Assembly: GCA_020746105.1 (NCBI GenBank) | Contig: CM036621.1 | Coordinates: forward strand, 47,836,264-47,900,263 | Direction: 5' to 3' | Length of the DNA stretch: 64,000 nucleotides | Source of the DNA: Trogon surrucura | Lineage: Eukaryota; Chordata; Aves; Trogoniformes; Trogonidae | Shown here: positions 35,720 to 48,060 of the stretch, piece by piece | Layout: the number at the start of each line of letters is the position of its first letter | How positions within the stretch are numbered: the first letter of the stretch is position 1 | Position numbers and translations under genes: made by a program | Notes under the pieces: model-generated | The model's input: the letters and a program-made list of their open reading frames with translations, nothing else | What the model was told of the DNA's origin: nothing | Database searches by the model: none

Positions 35720-38700
35720 GTAAGAGAATACCATGCTAGGGAAAAAAAGGGAAAGACTGCGTTTCCAGTGTCTGTAGGCAATTGTCATGTACCACTGGGA
35801 TGGGGATGATGTCTATTCGTAATTTACAAATCCAAATAACCACTGATTTTTAACTTTATAAACCCTGACTGCTGATCTGTCCTCCACGAGAGTTTTTAAA
35901 TGACCTTCAGCGACCATCTTTTTATATTTGTTACTGTATACTTGCCAAAACTCTATGTAATTTCACGGAGATAAACCTATGTGGAGAATTGATGGTGCCT
36001 TACAACTGATCTGTTGGGTCTAATACTTTGGAAAAACAGGAGGTGTATCATGTGAAAGGGCTTTTTGTGGCTTCCTGGTGAGACTCACAGCACTTCTTTC
36101 CACCTTTAGAAAGATGCATAATTTTGGGCTTTCCAACAGCAAGATTCTTCTGTAGAACGCTATTTGCATTCATTTACAGAAGTAGTTTATAGCTCTGTAT
36201 GAGCTCTAAACCAAGTCGTTTATTGTTCACTGAAGTACTTGTCCGTACAGCTAAGTGGATTAAAAAAAATTGCATTAAGAAAAAACATTTAAGACAATAT
36301 GTCTTGTACAAAACTCATAACGGCATAGTGTTGGCATGGAAGTTTTGTCAGCGTGTTTGGGATGACATCCATAAGGTGCCGAGCACCTTTTGCATTTACA
36401 GTTAACGTAGACATCTCCAGAAAGTGCCGTCAAAACCATGCAAACCCCCTTTTGTCCCTGTGCAGTACATGCTGTCCAGGTACAATGACCAATCGCAGGA
36501 AGGAACTCGGCCACCCCGAGTCTTCGCTTAATAATTACCTTGTGCTTCAAGTCGAGATGTAATTCCCTGCCTTGTTCTGGTGCACGTTCTCATATATTAG
36601 GGGAAGAGGGAGAAGGATTTTCCCTCCACCTGCAGATGCTACTTGTTGAGATGGGTGTGTAAAAAAAGGAAACAAAAAACCAAACCAACTTTGTGGCTTT
36701 GCGGTGGTGCCACTGAGCAGACATGCGTGGAGATCATGTGTGGCATGTTACGTTAGTTTGGCTTGAGACCTGAAATGTCTGAAGTGATGGTTTCATCAGA
36801 CTCTTTTTCAAGTTCTTGAGAGGCACAGAGCTGGCATTGTCACTGGAAGAGTTCACAGCAGCAAATTATTCGTGCTTGGTTTGTTTTTTCCATTTATGCT
36901 GTTTGGTTTAGATGACTGGGTGAGGAGAGTCCTTTCGTTTTTCAACATATTCCATAATTCAGGGGAGAAGAGTGAACTAAGTCAATAAACCAGTGGCCAG
37001 AGAAGTACATTTCTGAAACCATATTCAGGAAGGCATACTAATATAAAGTTGATAGCATGGAATTTACATGGTTTTGGCGTATGCTTAGATGCTAGGTTAG
37101 AGGAAAACATCTTGTATGTGACTTAAATGAATATTGCACATTTCATTTTGTTTCAGGACTTTCTGCGCATGCAGCGCTTTCTTTATGTGAAACTGCTCGC
37201 TCTGGCAGTGTGTGGTGGCCACTGTGTGTGTATACTGGCTAGCCTGAGGTTTTACCAGCACCACAGTTGTTTTAAAAGATAGAAGTTAATTATGCTAGAA
37301 AGGACAAATTCTGGGAAACGACTCTGCTCTTAGGTAGCATTTTCAAATGACATGGTGGGAATAGCTGAAACTTCTGTCCTCTCTCCTGACTTCTTTATCG
37401 CATTGCTTAAAAATACCAAAATACTTTTCTGTTGTTGATATCTGGTGGTTAAGTCTTAAAATAATTAATGTCCTCCTAATGTATGAAAGAGCTGTACCCA
37501 AGGGAAGTTGAACCTGATTTCTCTATCATTACCCACTTGAATACCTTCATTTCCCCTCTCACACAGCTGGGACACTGCACTGATCCTTCTTTAATTCTAA
37601 GCAAGTTCTTGACCCACTTGTCTTTGTGTGGCTCTCTTCCCATAGATAAAGCGAGTGTTGATGTCTTAATTATATTACCCCTCTAGCTGGCTGGAAGTGT
37701 AACAGTTTTGAAGCATTTTTACAACTTGCTGTGGGGAGCAGGTGAGGACAGGCTGGACTGAAGAGCTTTATGCACTACGTGGCAGCCAGCCAGCCCGCTC
37801 ATACCTCACTACCTGCAGTTTCGTGCCCAATTTGGGTGTCCAAGGATACAGAAAGAGGGATGGCTGAAGTTCTGGGGTGAGGAAGGGTCAGTGAAGGTGC
37901 AAACACCTTCGTCATGAGGTTGTATTTCATTAGTTCAGCTGCATAAAGCAGCGAGTCATTCCAGACCTGCTGTAGCATTTTGCCTTGCAGCTGTTGCTTC
38001 CAAAGTTCGGGTTGGTACATGCAGCAATGGTGTCTCGTCTTTGAGCTTTTTCTTCACAGAATTTGTTTCGTCTGAAGAAGCTACTTTCACTGAATCTTTC
38101 TTACTTAAAGGCTGCATTTTGAGGTCTGTCTGGTTATTGCTTTACTGGACAGAGTGACTGGCAGCAGCAAGACAAAGGAGCTTTTGAAAGAAAGCTGGTT
38201 GATACCAAGCAGTGATTACTGCATTAAAAACAAACAAAAAAAGGATCTGCTAATCAGTAAAGTATTACTTCTAAAAAAAATAATAAATAGTAGGACAGAA
38301 TGGATCTGTGAAATAATGTCAGTGGCTCAGCTGTCCACCAGTCCATATGTTATTTTCAATACTCTTGTGTTCAGGTAAGAGTGAAGAGCTGCATTGCAGA
38401 GAACGATTTTAAAATATCAGGGGAGCATTAATACGGTAAAAAAGACACTGTCACAATCTGCGCCTGGCTTGTTAGTCTGACTAGTGGTTAAGTACATCGG
38501 CAGTGGTGTTGATTCGGAGGGTCACGGCATCTGGAAAACCGGGAGGACTTCTGGTGTGTCTGCAGTTACCTGTTGTGCAACAAAAAGCATTTGCAAATTA
38601 TCCCTTGCAGTCTGTGCTGCACTCTCAGAACTTTTTCTCTGTTGTTAGTGCTGGAAAAAGATTGTCTTCGTCTTGCGTGATGCTTTGAAACTGATGGTAG

Positions 38701-40060
38701 GGCTGAAATTGTCTGTCGTCTATTTTTTTTGTTGGGAGGTTTCTGTTTTCTGCTCTATGGAGGAGGTTTGGACCAAACAGGAAAAGAATCAGCACTTGCT
38801 ACTTTTCTTTTTAGGCTTGCAGATGCACTGTATTCCAACTGCTTCACCTATTATATCTTCACCCAAACAGTGACGTTTGCTATTGTTCTGTACGTTTTCC
38901 CAGTGGAGTCTTCGTATCTGAAGTAGAGTAATAGTCACTATGGTTAGAAGTGAGTACGATATTCAATTGTTTGATGTAGTCAGAAATGGACTAATTTTCC
39001 TTCTGCAGTTGGATAATTGTGTACAGTATAGTGAAAAAGCTAAGTTATTTAAAGAATACCACTGCTCAATTAAAGTGTCACTTTTAAGATTACCCCTAGA
39101 AATAGAATTCATTGTCTTTGCTTATACAAAGTGATAGCCCAGGCCCACTAAAAGCATTTCTCGGATGAAATTACCTGTTTTTCACTAACTTGTGTTTGTA
39201 GAAATGTCTGAACTTACTTTCATTCAAACATTAAAAACAAAGAAGTCCGTGTATTTTTACTGTTGCAATGAAATACTGCTACGCCTTTGAAGGCGTCAAT
39301 GGCCTATCTATAGAACAGTGTTCAGAAGCTGCCCCCTAAGTATGGATTTCAGTATCAACTTTGCCGAAAAAATATATGTATTAGGTGTATATTTGTTTGC
39401 CTATAAGTGACATGTTTTAAATTCATTCCCTCGTGTACCCAGCAAATAGTTTTCTCTGTCTCTTGGTGGAATTTCTTGAATTTTGGATCAAGAAAGTGCA
39501 TCAGCTGGTCTAATAGGGAGGCAACAGCAAAGCATCTTGCCGGGCTATGAAATATGTGTTCTGGGGATGCTGTCTTGGAGGTTGGCACCTCCGATGTGTA
39601 AGGGATAGCCTGAGGGCAGGCTGGAGATAGCTTGGGTCAGGGAGTAGGAGCAGTTGTCTCACAAGGGTCGCTTTGGAGACAGCTTTTATCTCCAAGCTCC
39701 TGCTTGAGTTTTGCGGAAATGGTCGCTGGTACCTTGTGTGTCTGCTTGGCAGTGCTTGCTGCTGGAAGGCCTGACACTCCATCCATTAGAGAGCTCAAAA
39801 CCTCATTCAGCTTCTCTTCTAACCCTCACCACACTCTGTGAGGCTGTAGGGCAGCTTGAGCTCTTCCTTCTTCTCATCGCCTTTCTTCTCTAAAGCCTTC
39901 CTGCACCTAAGTGATCGTTTGTATCAAACATGTTCAGTCTGTCTCTCCCACATGCTTAAACGTTGTGAAGAGCTTTCCCGAGGGACTTCCCGTAGCATTG
40001 GTCTGAGAAGGATAGAAGGAATTAGACTAAGCAGGGCAATGTTGCCCTGATGTTGTTTGC

Positions 40061-40490
40061 GCAGAGCCACAAAGGTGATGGAGTGGATCATCTACCTGAT
40101 GAGGAAAGGCTGAAGGAGCTGGGTCTCTTTAGCTTGGAGGAGACTGAGAGGTGACCTCATCCATGTTTATAAATATGTCAAGGGGGAGTGTCAGGAGGAC
40201 GGAGCCAGGCTCTTCTCAGGGATGTCCAGTGACAGGACAAGGAACAATGGGTACAAGCTGGAGCGTAGGAGGTTCCACAAAAACATTAGGAAAAACTTTT
40301 TCACAGTGAGGGTGACAGAGCCCTGGCACAGGCTGCCCAGGGATGTCATGGAGTCTCCTTCTCTGGGAACTTTCAAGATCTGCCTGGACACGTTACTGTG
40401 CAACTTACTGTGGTCCTGCTCTGGCAGGGGTGTTGGACTAGATGATCTTTAAAGGTCCCTTCCAACTCCAAACATTCTGTGATTCTGTGA
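40061..40490 (+). mobile_element. CR1 LINE 3' fragment, 430 bp, longest copy in window
   Basis: The copy starts near CAGAGCCACAAAGGTGATGG and continues through GAGGAAAGGCTGAAGGAGCT, ATCCATGTTTATAAATATG, GGAGCCAGGCTCTTCTCAGG, GGCAGGGGTGTTGGACTAGA and the tail ACATTCTGTGATTCTGTGA. An open frame from 40222 encodes the CR1 ORF2 C-terminus ([20 protein letters not shown]), showing little decay. It belongs to the same type of subfamily as the copy at 15767. There is 5' truncation as usual for LINEs, and no target-site duplication was recognised. Confidence 0.97.
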
Positions 40491-43400
40491 ATGTTGTTGT
40501 GAATTCAAGAGGGGTATACTCAGTTATTTGATAATACAATTTATAACAGCCATGAAGTAAGTAACGTTTTTTCTGTTAGATCTCATTGTTGCAGATGTCA
40601 CATGCAGAAGCAAGGTTTAAAAACATCTCATTCCTAGCACATGGAATTTACTCATGCTTTGTGGCACTTCTTGTCTGAAGATGATAATTTTTCAGGTTTT
40701 AAAGACTGGTTTTAAACTGTCTGTCAGTGACAGTTATCCCAATCTGTACGTGCGGTTATATCCCAAATATCTGGAAGCAGGTATCTCTGGGAAATAATCG
40801 TCTCAGCAACAAAAGCCAAGCTCCAGTCCTTCTTGAGAGTTTCCATTTTAGACATGTAAAAAAAAAACCAAAGACCTGCATGAGTATATATGAGAAAAAA
40901 AAAAAAGATGACTCTCTCCTACTGTATTTCTACACTGACACAAGAGTTGGGAAAAATACTTTTCCCTTAATGTGTATAGTCATGGTAGGACAGTAACCAA
41001 ACTGAAAGTAAAACAGCAGTGTGGGAAAAGGTAAATTTTTTGTTCTCTGTCGGAAAACAGACAAATAAGTAGAAAGTAAGACTGTTTCTGCTGTTGCAAG
41101 GTCAGACCCCTTACCTGGAAAAGGGTTGACTTTTCTCTCCCAGAAGTTTTGCCATGACACCTTAAAAGTTGAAAGCTGGTCTCTGGACTTTCTTGAAAGA
41201 TCTGGGATGCTCTGTGGCTGCTTCTCCTAGGCAATACAGAGTGGTAAGGGTTAATTTAGGTTTTTTTTATATAGGCTCTAAATAACAGATTTTTAACTAT
41301 GGCTTTATGAAAGATGAGTTATGCTAACTTGGTAGGAGTCTCTGAGTTGGGGGAAATGGAAATTTGTTCCCTTTAAAGTTATGTTACTTTTGTGGTATCT
41401 TAAAGTTGTTGAATGTTACTTAAGTTTAATTTTCATGACGGTGAACCTCATTCTGTCGATGTGTCTCAGTTGGAAGTACTGTAGAGAAGGGTAACTTGTG
41501 GAGTTACTCAGTTCCAACTTTATCTCGTGGTTGGTAGTGTATTGCAGTGATGTCCTAAGGGCCAGCAGCCCAGGAAATCAGCCAGTGACCAGGTCTCTGC
41601 GCCTTCTAGAAGCTGACTCAGTTCTTGCTGACTTTGGAGCTGGAGTGAGTCCACATTTGAGTTACTCCCAAGTTGGGTTGGATTTGAGCTGGTTGACCTG
41701 AAAGTGAACTTACTCCTGAAATCTCTCACAGGAGTAATTTATTTCTTCTCCTCTGCAAACAACCCAAAGCCTGAGCTGCAGCAAGAGCCACTGATGTAGA
41801 AAGTTCACATCTAAAAATAGCTTATGGCGTAGAGACGATTTGTTTCCTGATTAACACTTCATTTAAATAATTTGGTGCTATTAAATTTACTTATAGTAGT
41901 GACTGTACAGTATGTGAAGCATCCTAAAATGTGTTAGCTACATGGCCTTCGTTAAGTATGCTAAAGATTGTTATCTGCTAACTGTATGTGACATTTCAGA
42001 CATGTTATAAGAATGACATCTTCACCTCTTTATAAATGTGAGTCTTCTTTCTGTTATTACTTGTGATCATCTATCAAATCAGCGCAGTGGTCATTAAGTC
42101 ATCTTATTTCACACTGAAGTGCTTGGAATCAGGCTGAATTGGACTGAACTGCCTTCCAGATTTTTCTCTTACACAGGTGGAGACTTGGTGTTTCAGTTAA
42201 ACCCGGTGTACCTTCAAAGTAAGATTTCTGACATGGTGTCTTTAGATTCTAGTACCCGTCTAATAATTCTGTTCTTTTAAACGTAACTTTTATCTACAGC
42301 CCTGCCTGTCCGATTGGGTAACCATTTTCCACAATATCTGAATTAATAGCTGCCAAATCCAGAACTCTGAGGGAGTACCCTCAGAAGTGGGGCGTGTTGT
42401 ATGCAAGGGGGGAGGCATGATGGCAAACCGTGGGTAGGGTCACTCCTCTGTTGTGACGCGTTGTGGATTCCAGTCTCAATCCAAAGTATATTGAATTCAT
42501 CGGTATTTTTGTAGATCATGTAATCATCTCTTTTCTTAATTGGAAGTTACTGTGAGGGTTCAGATGTTACGATTGATCAGCCTGACGATGGGTGAAAATT
42601 TGTATCAAGCCGAGAGCTTGCTGGAGTAGGCAGTTGCTGGAAAGCCTTGTAGAGCTTGGGTGCCTTTGCAGATAAATGCAGAACTGAGTCCTGAATTCTT
42701 GATACTCCTTACTTGTAGGTGACTGAGGTTGTGTCCTGGAGCAGTATGTGACTTGAGAGTGACAGATTTCATCTGGTGGAGTTCCCACAAGGCTGGAAGT
42801 TGGGAACTGGTAGTTGCTTGCTACTAATTTTGTAACCTGTTGTTGTACATGAGATGACTTGACTTAACGTGAAGTGTTTTCCATGCTTCAGCTTGAGCAT
42901 GAGTTTTACGGTTTTGCCACAGATCGCAAATGTAAGTTTGTGACTTACTTTTGTCATTAGTCACCCAAGTCAATTTTCCGTTTGGTTGGCCTTGCCATTG
43001 GTTCAGTGATACACAGCTGTAGTGAGTGAAAGTTGTTGGTTTGCTCTTTTCAAAGGGAAAAAAAGCCCAATTTTAAGTGCATCAGAGATTTTCCTTTCAT
43101 CTCACCAGAGGGGGATCCCTCCAGGTTGTCTTCTGCAGTTCCTTTGGACTAGGATTTGCCCTTTCCGGATCTAGAGAGAAACAAATTTCACTGCAAGTAC
43201 CCTGTATCTCTTAATATTGGGGGGAATAGAATGAAATAGATATTTGATAAAAACACTGCATTTGCTAAATATTGAGGGGGAAAAAATGAGTTTGCTTAGG
43301 TTTTCCCTTTAGAGAAGGAAGGAAACAATGAACTGTCTTACGATTCTTCCTTGAGGTTGGCAAATGGTGCCCATCTCTAATGATGATGAGGTAGATAAAG

Positions 43401-43789
43401 GGTAGAAATGTGTCGTGAAGCTTCAGGCAGATGAGTGTAGATGCCGGACAAGATGCAGTCAGTGCTGCTCAGCCCGTGCCTGTTTCGCTCTGGTTGATTT
43501 TCATGCCTCCGTTGTGCCGTATCCTGAATAAAATCACAGATCTGTCTTGTCCACCCGATGCAATCTCGCCGAGTTTGTGACGGTTACACGTTGTAATACT
43601 AACCAGTTGGATGTTAAGACCTTTGCAGAATTGCTCGTTCTTCTTCCCCCAGTGATTTTAAAATATTAAAGCCATCAGGAGGGTTGAAACTGATTTACCA
43701 AAAGGGAAAAAAAATTCGCAAATGTGTTTTGAGTATTGAACTGCCATTGACATCTAAAGTCCCAACCATGCTGTTTTCCTCCACACTCC

Positions 43790-44370
43790 AGCAATCAGGA
43801 CATCCAGCAAACCCATAAAAAACCAAACTAATAGCATGAATATTCAGTGACCTAGAATACTAATTATTGTCATGAATATTAATGTGATCGGACTTGCTTT
43901 TTCCTCTTCTCTTTCTCTCTGGCTTTTTTTTTTCTTTTTTTTTTTCATTTTTTTTTTTCCCACTCAGCCGGCTCTAAAGATGGACCATAATGAGAGCATT
44001 TAAGAGAGAGAGCGCTCTCCGCCGTGACAGGGACCGGGGTAATAAGGAGAGCTTGATTAACGTGGTGCACTTGGGGGAGAGATGAGAAGATTCACGTGGG
44101 CCTGTTGTGGGGGAGGCAATGAGGCACCGGCGGCTGTGTTGCTGCTCCCTCAGATTAATGAGGCCTAAGAGTGCATTAGGAACAGTGACAAAGGTTTGAT
44201 CTAATGGGCTCAGTCATTTTTCCTTTGAGTGACAGACGCACAGAAGTAATTGGCTGTGCAGAATGGCAGCTCATTGGCAGTACTTAAGGATACATTATCC
44301 CCGTTGTGTGGCCCGCAGAGGCTGTTTATCAAAACTGCTCACACTGCAGACATGCATTCACTTAGCTGCT
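43790..44370. promoter_or_regulatory. Conserved-looking block around a long pyrimidine tract
   Basis: The left part has the exact repeat CATGAATATT at 43835-43844 and 43871-43880, with TACTAATTATTG between them. A T/C tract follows (about 43903-43965), ending CCCACTCAG. The right part has GAGAGCGCTCTC (palindrome), CAGATTAATGAGGCC, GTGCATTAGG, GAAGTAATTGGC and CTCATTGGCAG. The lack of repeats and the motif density suggest a conserved element. The tract ending in CAG also looks like a splice acceptor; see findings. Confidence 0.35.
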
Positions 44371-44390
44371 GTTACAGTGGCAGTAGCTAT

Positions 44391-44421
44391 AAAAAAAAAA
44401 TAAAATATATATATATATATT
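44391..44421. repeat. A-rich run followed by (AT)n
   Basis: A10, TAAAAT, then about seven AT units. It is a simple repeat with no sign of an adjoining retroposon body. Confidence 0.85.
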
Positions 44422-44486
44422 CATCTAGCATCCGGATCTATTGTCTCTTTTTCAAAAATAAAGTTTCTTTGTTCCATTTTCTTAAG

Positions 44487-44638
44487 TCTGGAGGATATCT
44501 GAATACCAGCAGTTGTCCCTTCCCATCCTGAAGAGGCTCTGGTTGCAGCTCGCAGGGTTTGGGGAGGTTTGTAGGCTCATGGAAAGCTCCCAAAGTTCAG
44601 TTAATCTCACCAGCTTTCGATGGAGATTCAGCATGCAG
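44487..44638 (+). other. Exon-like element with strong donor (unproven)
   Basis: A pyrimidine-rich stretch ending TTCCATTTTCTTAAG precedes 44487, and a near-consensus donor GCATGCAG|GTGAGA follows at 44639. The 152 nt between them are open in the frame that exon B would impose (phase 1), reading WRISEYQQLSLPILKRLWLQ at the start; the frame stays open past the donor to a TAG ending at 44710. 152 nt is not a multiple of three, so inclusion before exon C would shift the frame. It could be an alternative terminal or frame-breaking exon, a non-coding RNA exon, or chance. Confidence 0.2.
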
Positions 44639-47600
44639 GTGAGACACCCCCCTCCCGCCCCCTTTCCAATTTCATTATTAATAACATCCACAGACAGTCA
44701 AAGGGATTAGGAAGCATTTTACATCTTTTGCCTCGGGCACCTAGACATGCTTTGCTTTACGGGCAACATAATGCCTCAGACTTATTTGATTTTACACTGT
44801 TATTTTTTTGCAAAGTTAAATTCACAGTTGTTAAGAGGATTCGCAACCAAATAAGAGCAATATGAAGTAGAGTGTTTGCTGCTGTAAAATGATCACCTCT
44901 GGGTCTTAAAGATGCAGTCCCTTAACAAGCAAGTAATCTCAGTCAAGACTTGCTTAGAAAGCGAAGCGTACCTTATTTATTACTGTTATTTGTTAAAACT
45001 ACAGAAAAACTAGTAATATGCCTGCTGGGAAAAGAAAGCACGCTTTGAGCCCAGCAGAAGAAGTAGTCTGGGATCTTGAGCAGAAGCCCTTGGTGAAGAT
45101 CTTTGGTTTAACGTTCTTGTAGAAGAGATGTCTCCTCTGATGACTTAATTTTCCTCCACGCTTGCTGTGTTGGTTTGGCATGCTCTGAGAATAATAGCTT
45201 TTCTCGTTATACTCCCAGCACCATGTCCTTCACTGCCAGGATATTTCTTGGCATTGCCTTGTTCATTCATTAGTATTGACCCTTCTCGTTTTGCACGCTG
45301 CTAATCAAGCCCTGTTTGCAGAGGCTGCCCTGCCGGGCTGCAGGATGGAAGGTCTTCCTCTCTTAATAGCTGCTGATCCTCAGGAAGCTTGTTCAATAAA
45401 TAAATGCTTCTGAAAAAATCTTAAAAATAAGTAAAACCCACAAGCAAGTTGTCTGCTACAGTGTTGAAAATGATTGTTGGTATACTGAAGGAGAGTTTCA
45501 GTGCTGAAACCAACACGTTTTGGAGAGATGCTGTTGTCTCACTCTTTTTCTCGTTCCATCTATTAACCCCACTTAAGAACCTGGTTATGGAAGTCATAGC
45601 TCTCCAGCCCTGGTCCCACAACTGATTTTCCTGAGAACGTGGCCAGACCGTGCTCTGACACCCGGCCATAGCTTCCTTTCCAAGGGGGATTCGCTCTACT
45701 CGGTCAGAAAGTCAAGGAGGTGTAAGTAGCAGTTTTCCCAGATTTCAGTGCTGGGCCTATCTGCAGAGTTGGCAAGGGAAGGAGAATGCATCTGTAAGAT
45801 CTGAGGCAGCAAACTGAGGAAGCCCAGAAGAGCCAGCCCCAAATTTTCCTCAGCTAAAGCAGGAGTTGTCCCAACATTTATTTTTACAGGCAAAGCAGAA
45901 GGCAGAAAGTGGTACAGCTTGGGCAGTCACCACTTCTTAGGAAAGGTTTGTCCACAGGACAGATCTGTGCACAGCTCTCAAAATTAATTGATGAACGTAA
46001 TGCAGAATTGAGGAAAGGATAAGGGAATGCTCTTCATCTTTTTGCAGTGAGCAAAGTGGTTTCTTTCACTTCCCTTTTGCACCGTAACGCCTGAAGAAAC
46101 TTCAGGGAGCAGTGTTGGGTATGGGTTTTGAGCGTGTGACCAACAGCCAGTCTAATCTACTTGACAGTGCCTTTTACTGAATTAGAGGACGTTTCAAAAA
46201 TAGACAGTATTCCTGCAACATAAATTGACCCAACATGATTTGAAACAATTAACCCTCTGATATCAAGAGTCAGAATTTCCTGACCCACAGCTCTAATGTA
46301 TTTTTCATTAGTTCTAACAGCTGGTGAGCGCAGCCCTCTGGCCTTAAGAGGTTTATTTCTTTTTTTGGAAGAGAAACTCGTCGTGAACATGAAGAGCATA
46401 ACACAAATAAAACATGGCCATGGTGAAATCATAGCAGTAGGCTATAGTTCATCTCATTCAGTCTTTCTGTGCTGCCGCTCTCTGCGAGTCTCCTACGCAT
46501 GGAAAAATATAGTTCTGCTTCACAACTCTCGGAATATCTGCTTGTCTCATAAATTCAAGAGTGTATTAGTTGCACTCCTGAATGTAACTTCTTGTAGTAA
46601 GTGATTTGTTTGGGAGAGATCGCAAATGTGTCTGCAGCAGGAAATGGAGACTATCTTCATGTATTTAAGTCACATGCATCACACTTTTTTGGGTGTGGTT
46701 GTGAATTGTGTTCGTTCTGCATTTGTAATTAGTGGGTGGCATCGTTGGTGAAGGCTTAGGTTTAAGTGATGTGTCTGTTCAAAACACCTGTGCTGCCCAG
46801 TGATACTTCACGGTATTATTTGTGTTAAGATAAAATAGAGCAGAAGAGGAATTGTTAAAATGTTGTCCACCATACTGTTCTGTTACAAGAGCAACAGAAC
46901 AAAACCCCCCAATGCTTTTTTCTCAATTGAACAGGTTACTGCAAATATGCAAGATAACGTTTATGTCAAACTTCATTGCATATTTATTAAAATTTTCATG
47001 ATACACAGAGTTTTTATCTTTGGGTCTTTACTGGCTAGATGTGCACTTGGCATCTTCTGCAGTCCTGTGTTTGTAAAAATCTTTGTAATTTTCATAATAT
47101 TTCTCAGTGTTGTAGTCTGATGTTGCACTGATGGTCTGTTGTTTTGGAAACCTGAAACTGTGTAGGAAGAGCTGACGCGTGCACAGCAAATTGAGCCACG
47201 TTCTGCCCCCACTGTGTTTGTTTCCATTGGCCTCTTAATACGTGCGTACGTACACACAGGCATGCATGCCCCTGCTTAATTCCTCTTACGCTGAGTCTCT
47301 CGTCTTTATTTCATCTTTGCTCTTGGTGGCTATTTACACTGAGGAGATGGATATACAAATTGGACTTTGTGTGAGCACGGTCACTTTCCTCAGAGGCTCT
47401 TCTGCTGAGCATTGACCAAACCTGAAAATTACCTTGAATGTTAATTTGGATGGGTTTTGTAGAGCTTAATTGTTTGAACATTTTCTAAGTGTGATCATAA
47501 CGGGGTATTTTATAATATCAGAAAAGATAGTTTTAATAAAGCTGTCTGGAGCTAGAAAGAGGAGCTCTTCCTTTGATGCTCCTTTGGTAGATGAAAACAT

Positions 47601-47639
47601 TCTTGTTCAATAGGAGACCAGCATCTTTTTTTTTTTTTG

Positions 47640-48060
47640 CTCGTTTGAGACCAGTTCTGGCAACATACTGATAGTCATTCAAATATAAATGCCATATTCA
47701 CTTTGAAATGCAAATTGTTTAAAGAAAAATAGCATATGGTAGAGGTAAGTACCTTTTCAAATCAGCTCTCACACTTTAGGGATGTGAGTACAGCTCAAAT
47801 TATTCTTTGGCAAGAATCTGGAGCCTTTTGACACATTGAAGCTTGAACTAATCAAGGCTTCCCTGTAAGCATATACACATATCCATATCAAGGAAACAGT
47901 GCTGAGAATACATGGATTAGCATGGTAATTTAACTGCCCCCTGCTAATCAACTTAAGTGACCAGCTGATGCATATATGATGTATTTGCAGAGGTGCTCTT
48001 TCACAGCTCCAGAAATGGCCAGGTAGTTGGCCATGGATTTCATGTCCATGTCGAGATACG
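47640..48060. promoter_or_regulatory. Conserved-looking block with perfect octamer
   Basis: The block has the POU octamer ATGCAAAT at 47708-47715 and TAGCATATGGTAG. It then has GAACTAATCAAGGCTTCC, CATGGATTAGCATGGTAATT, CTGCTAATCAACTTAAGTG and GATGCATATATGATG. Several TAATC (Otx/bicoid-like) and TAATT cores lie within 100 bp. There are no recognised repeats, apart from the T11 run just before it. Confidence 0.3.
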
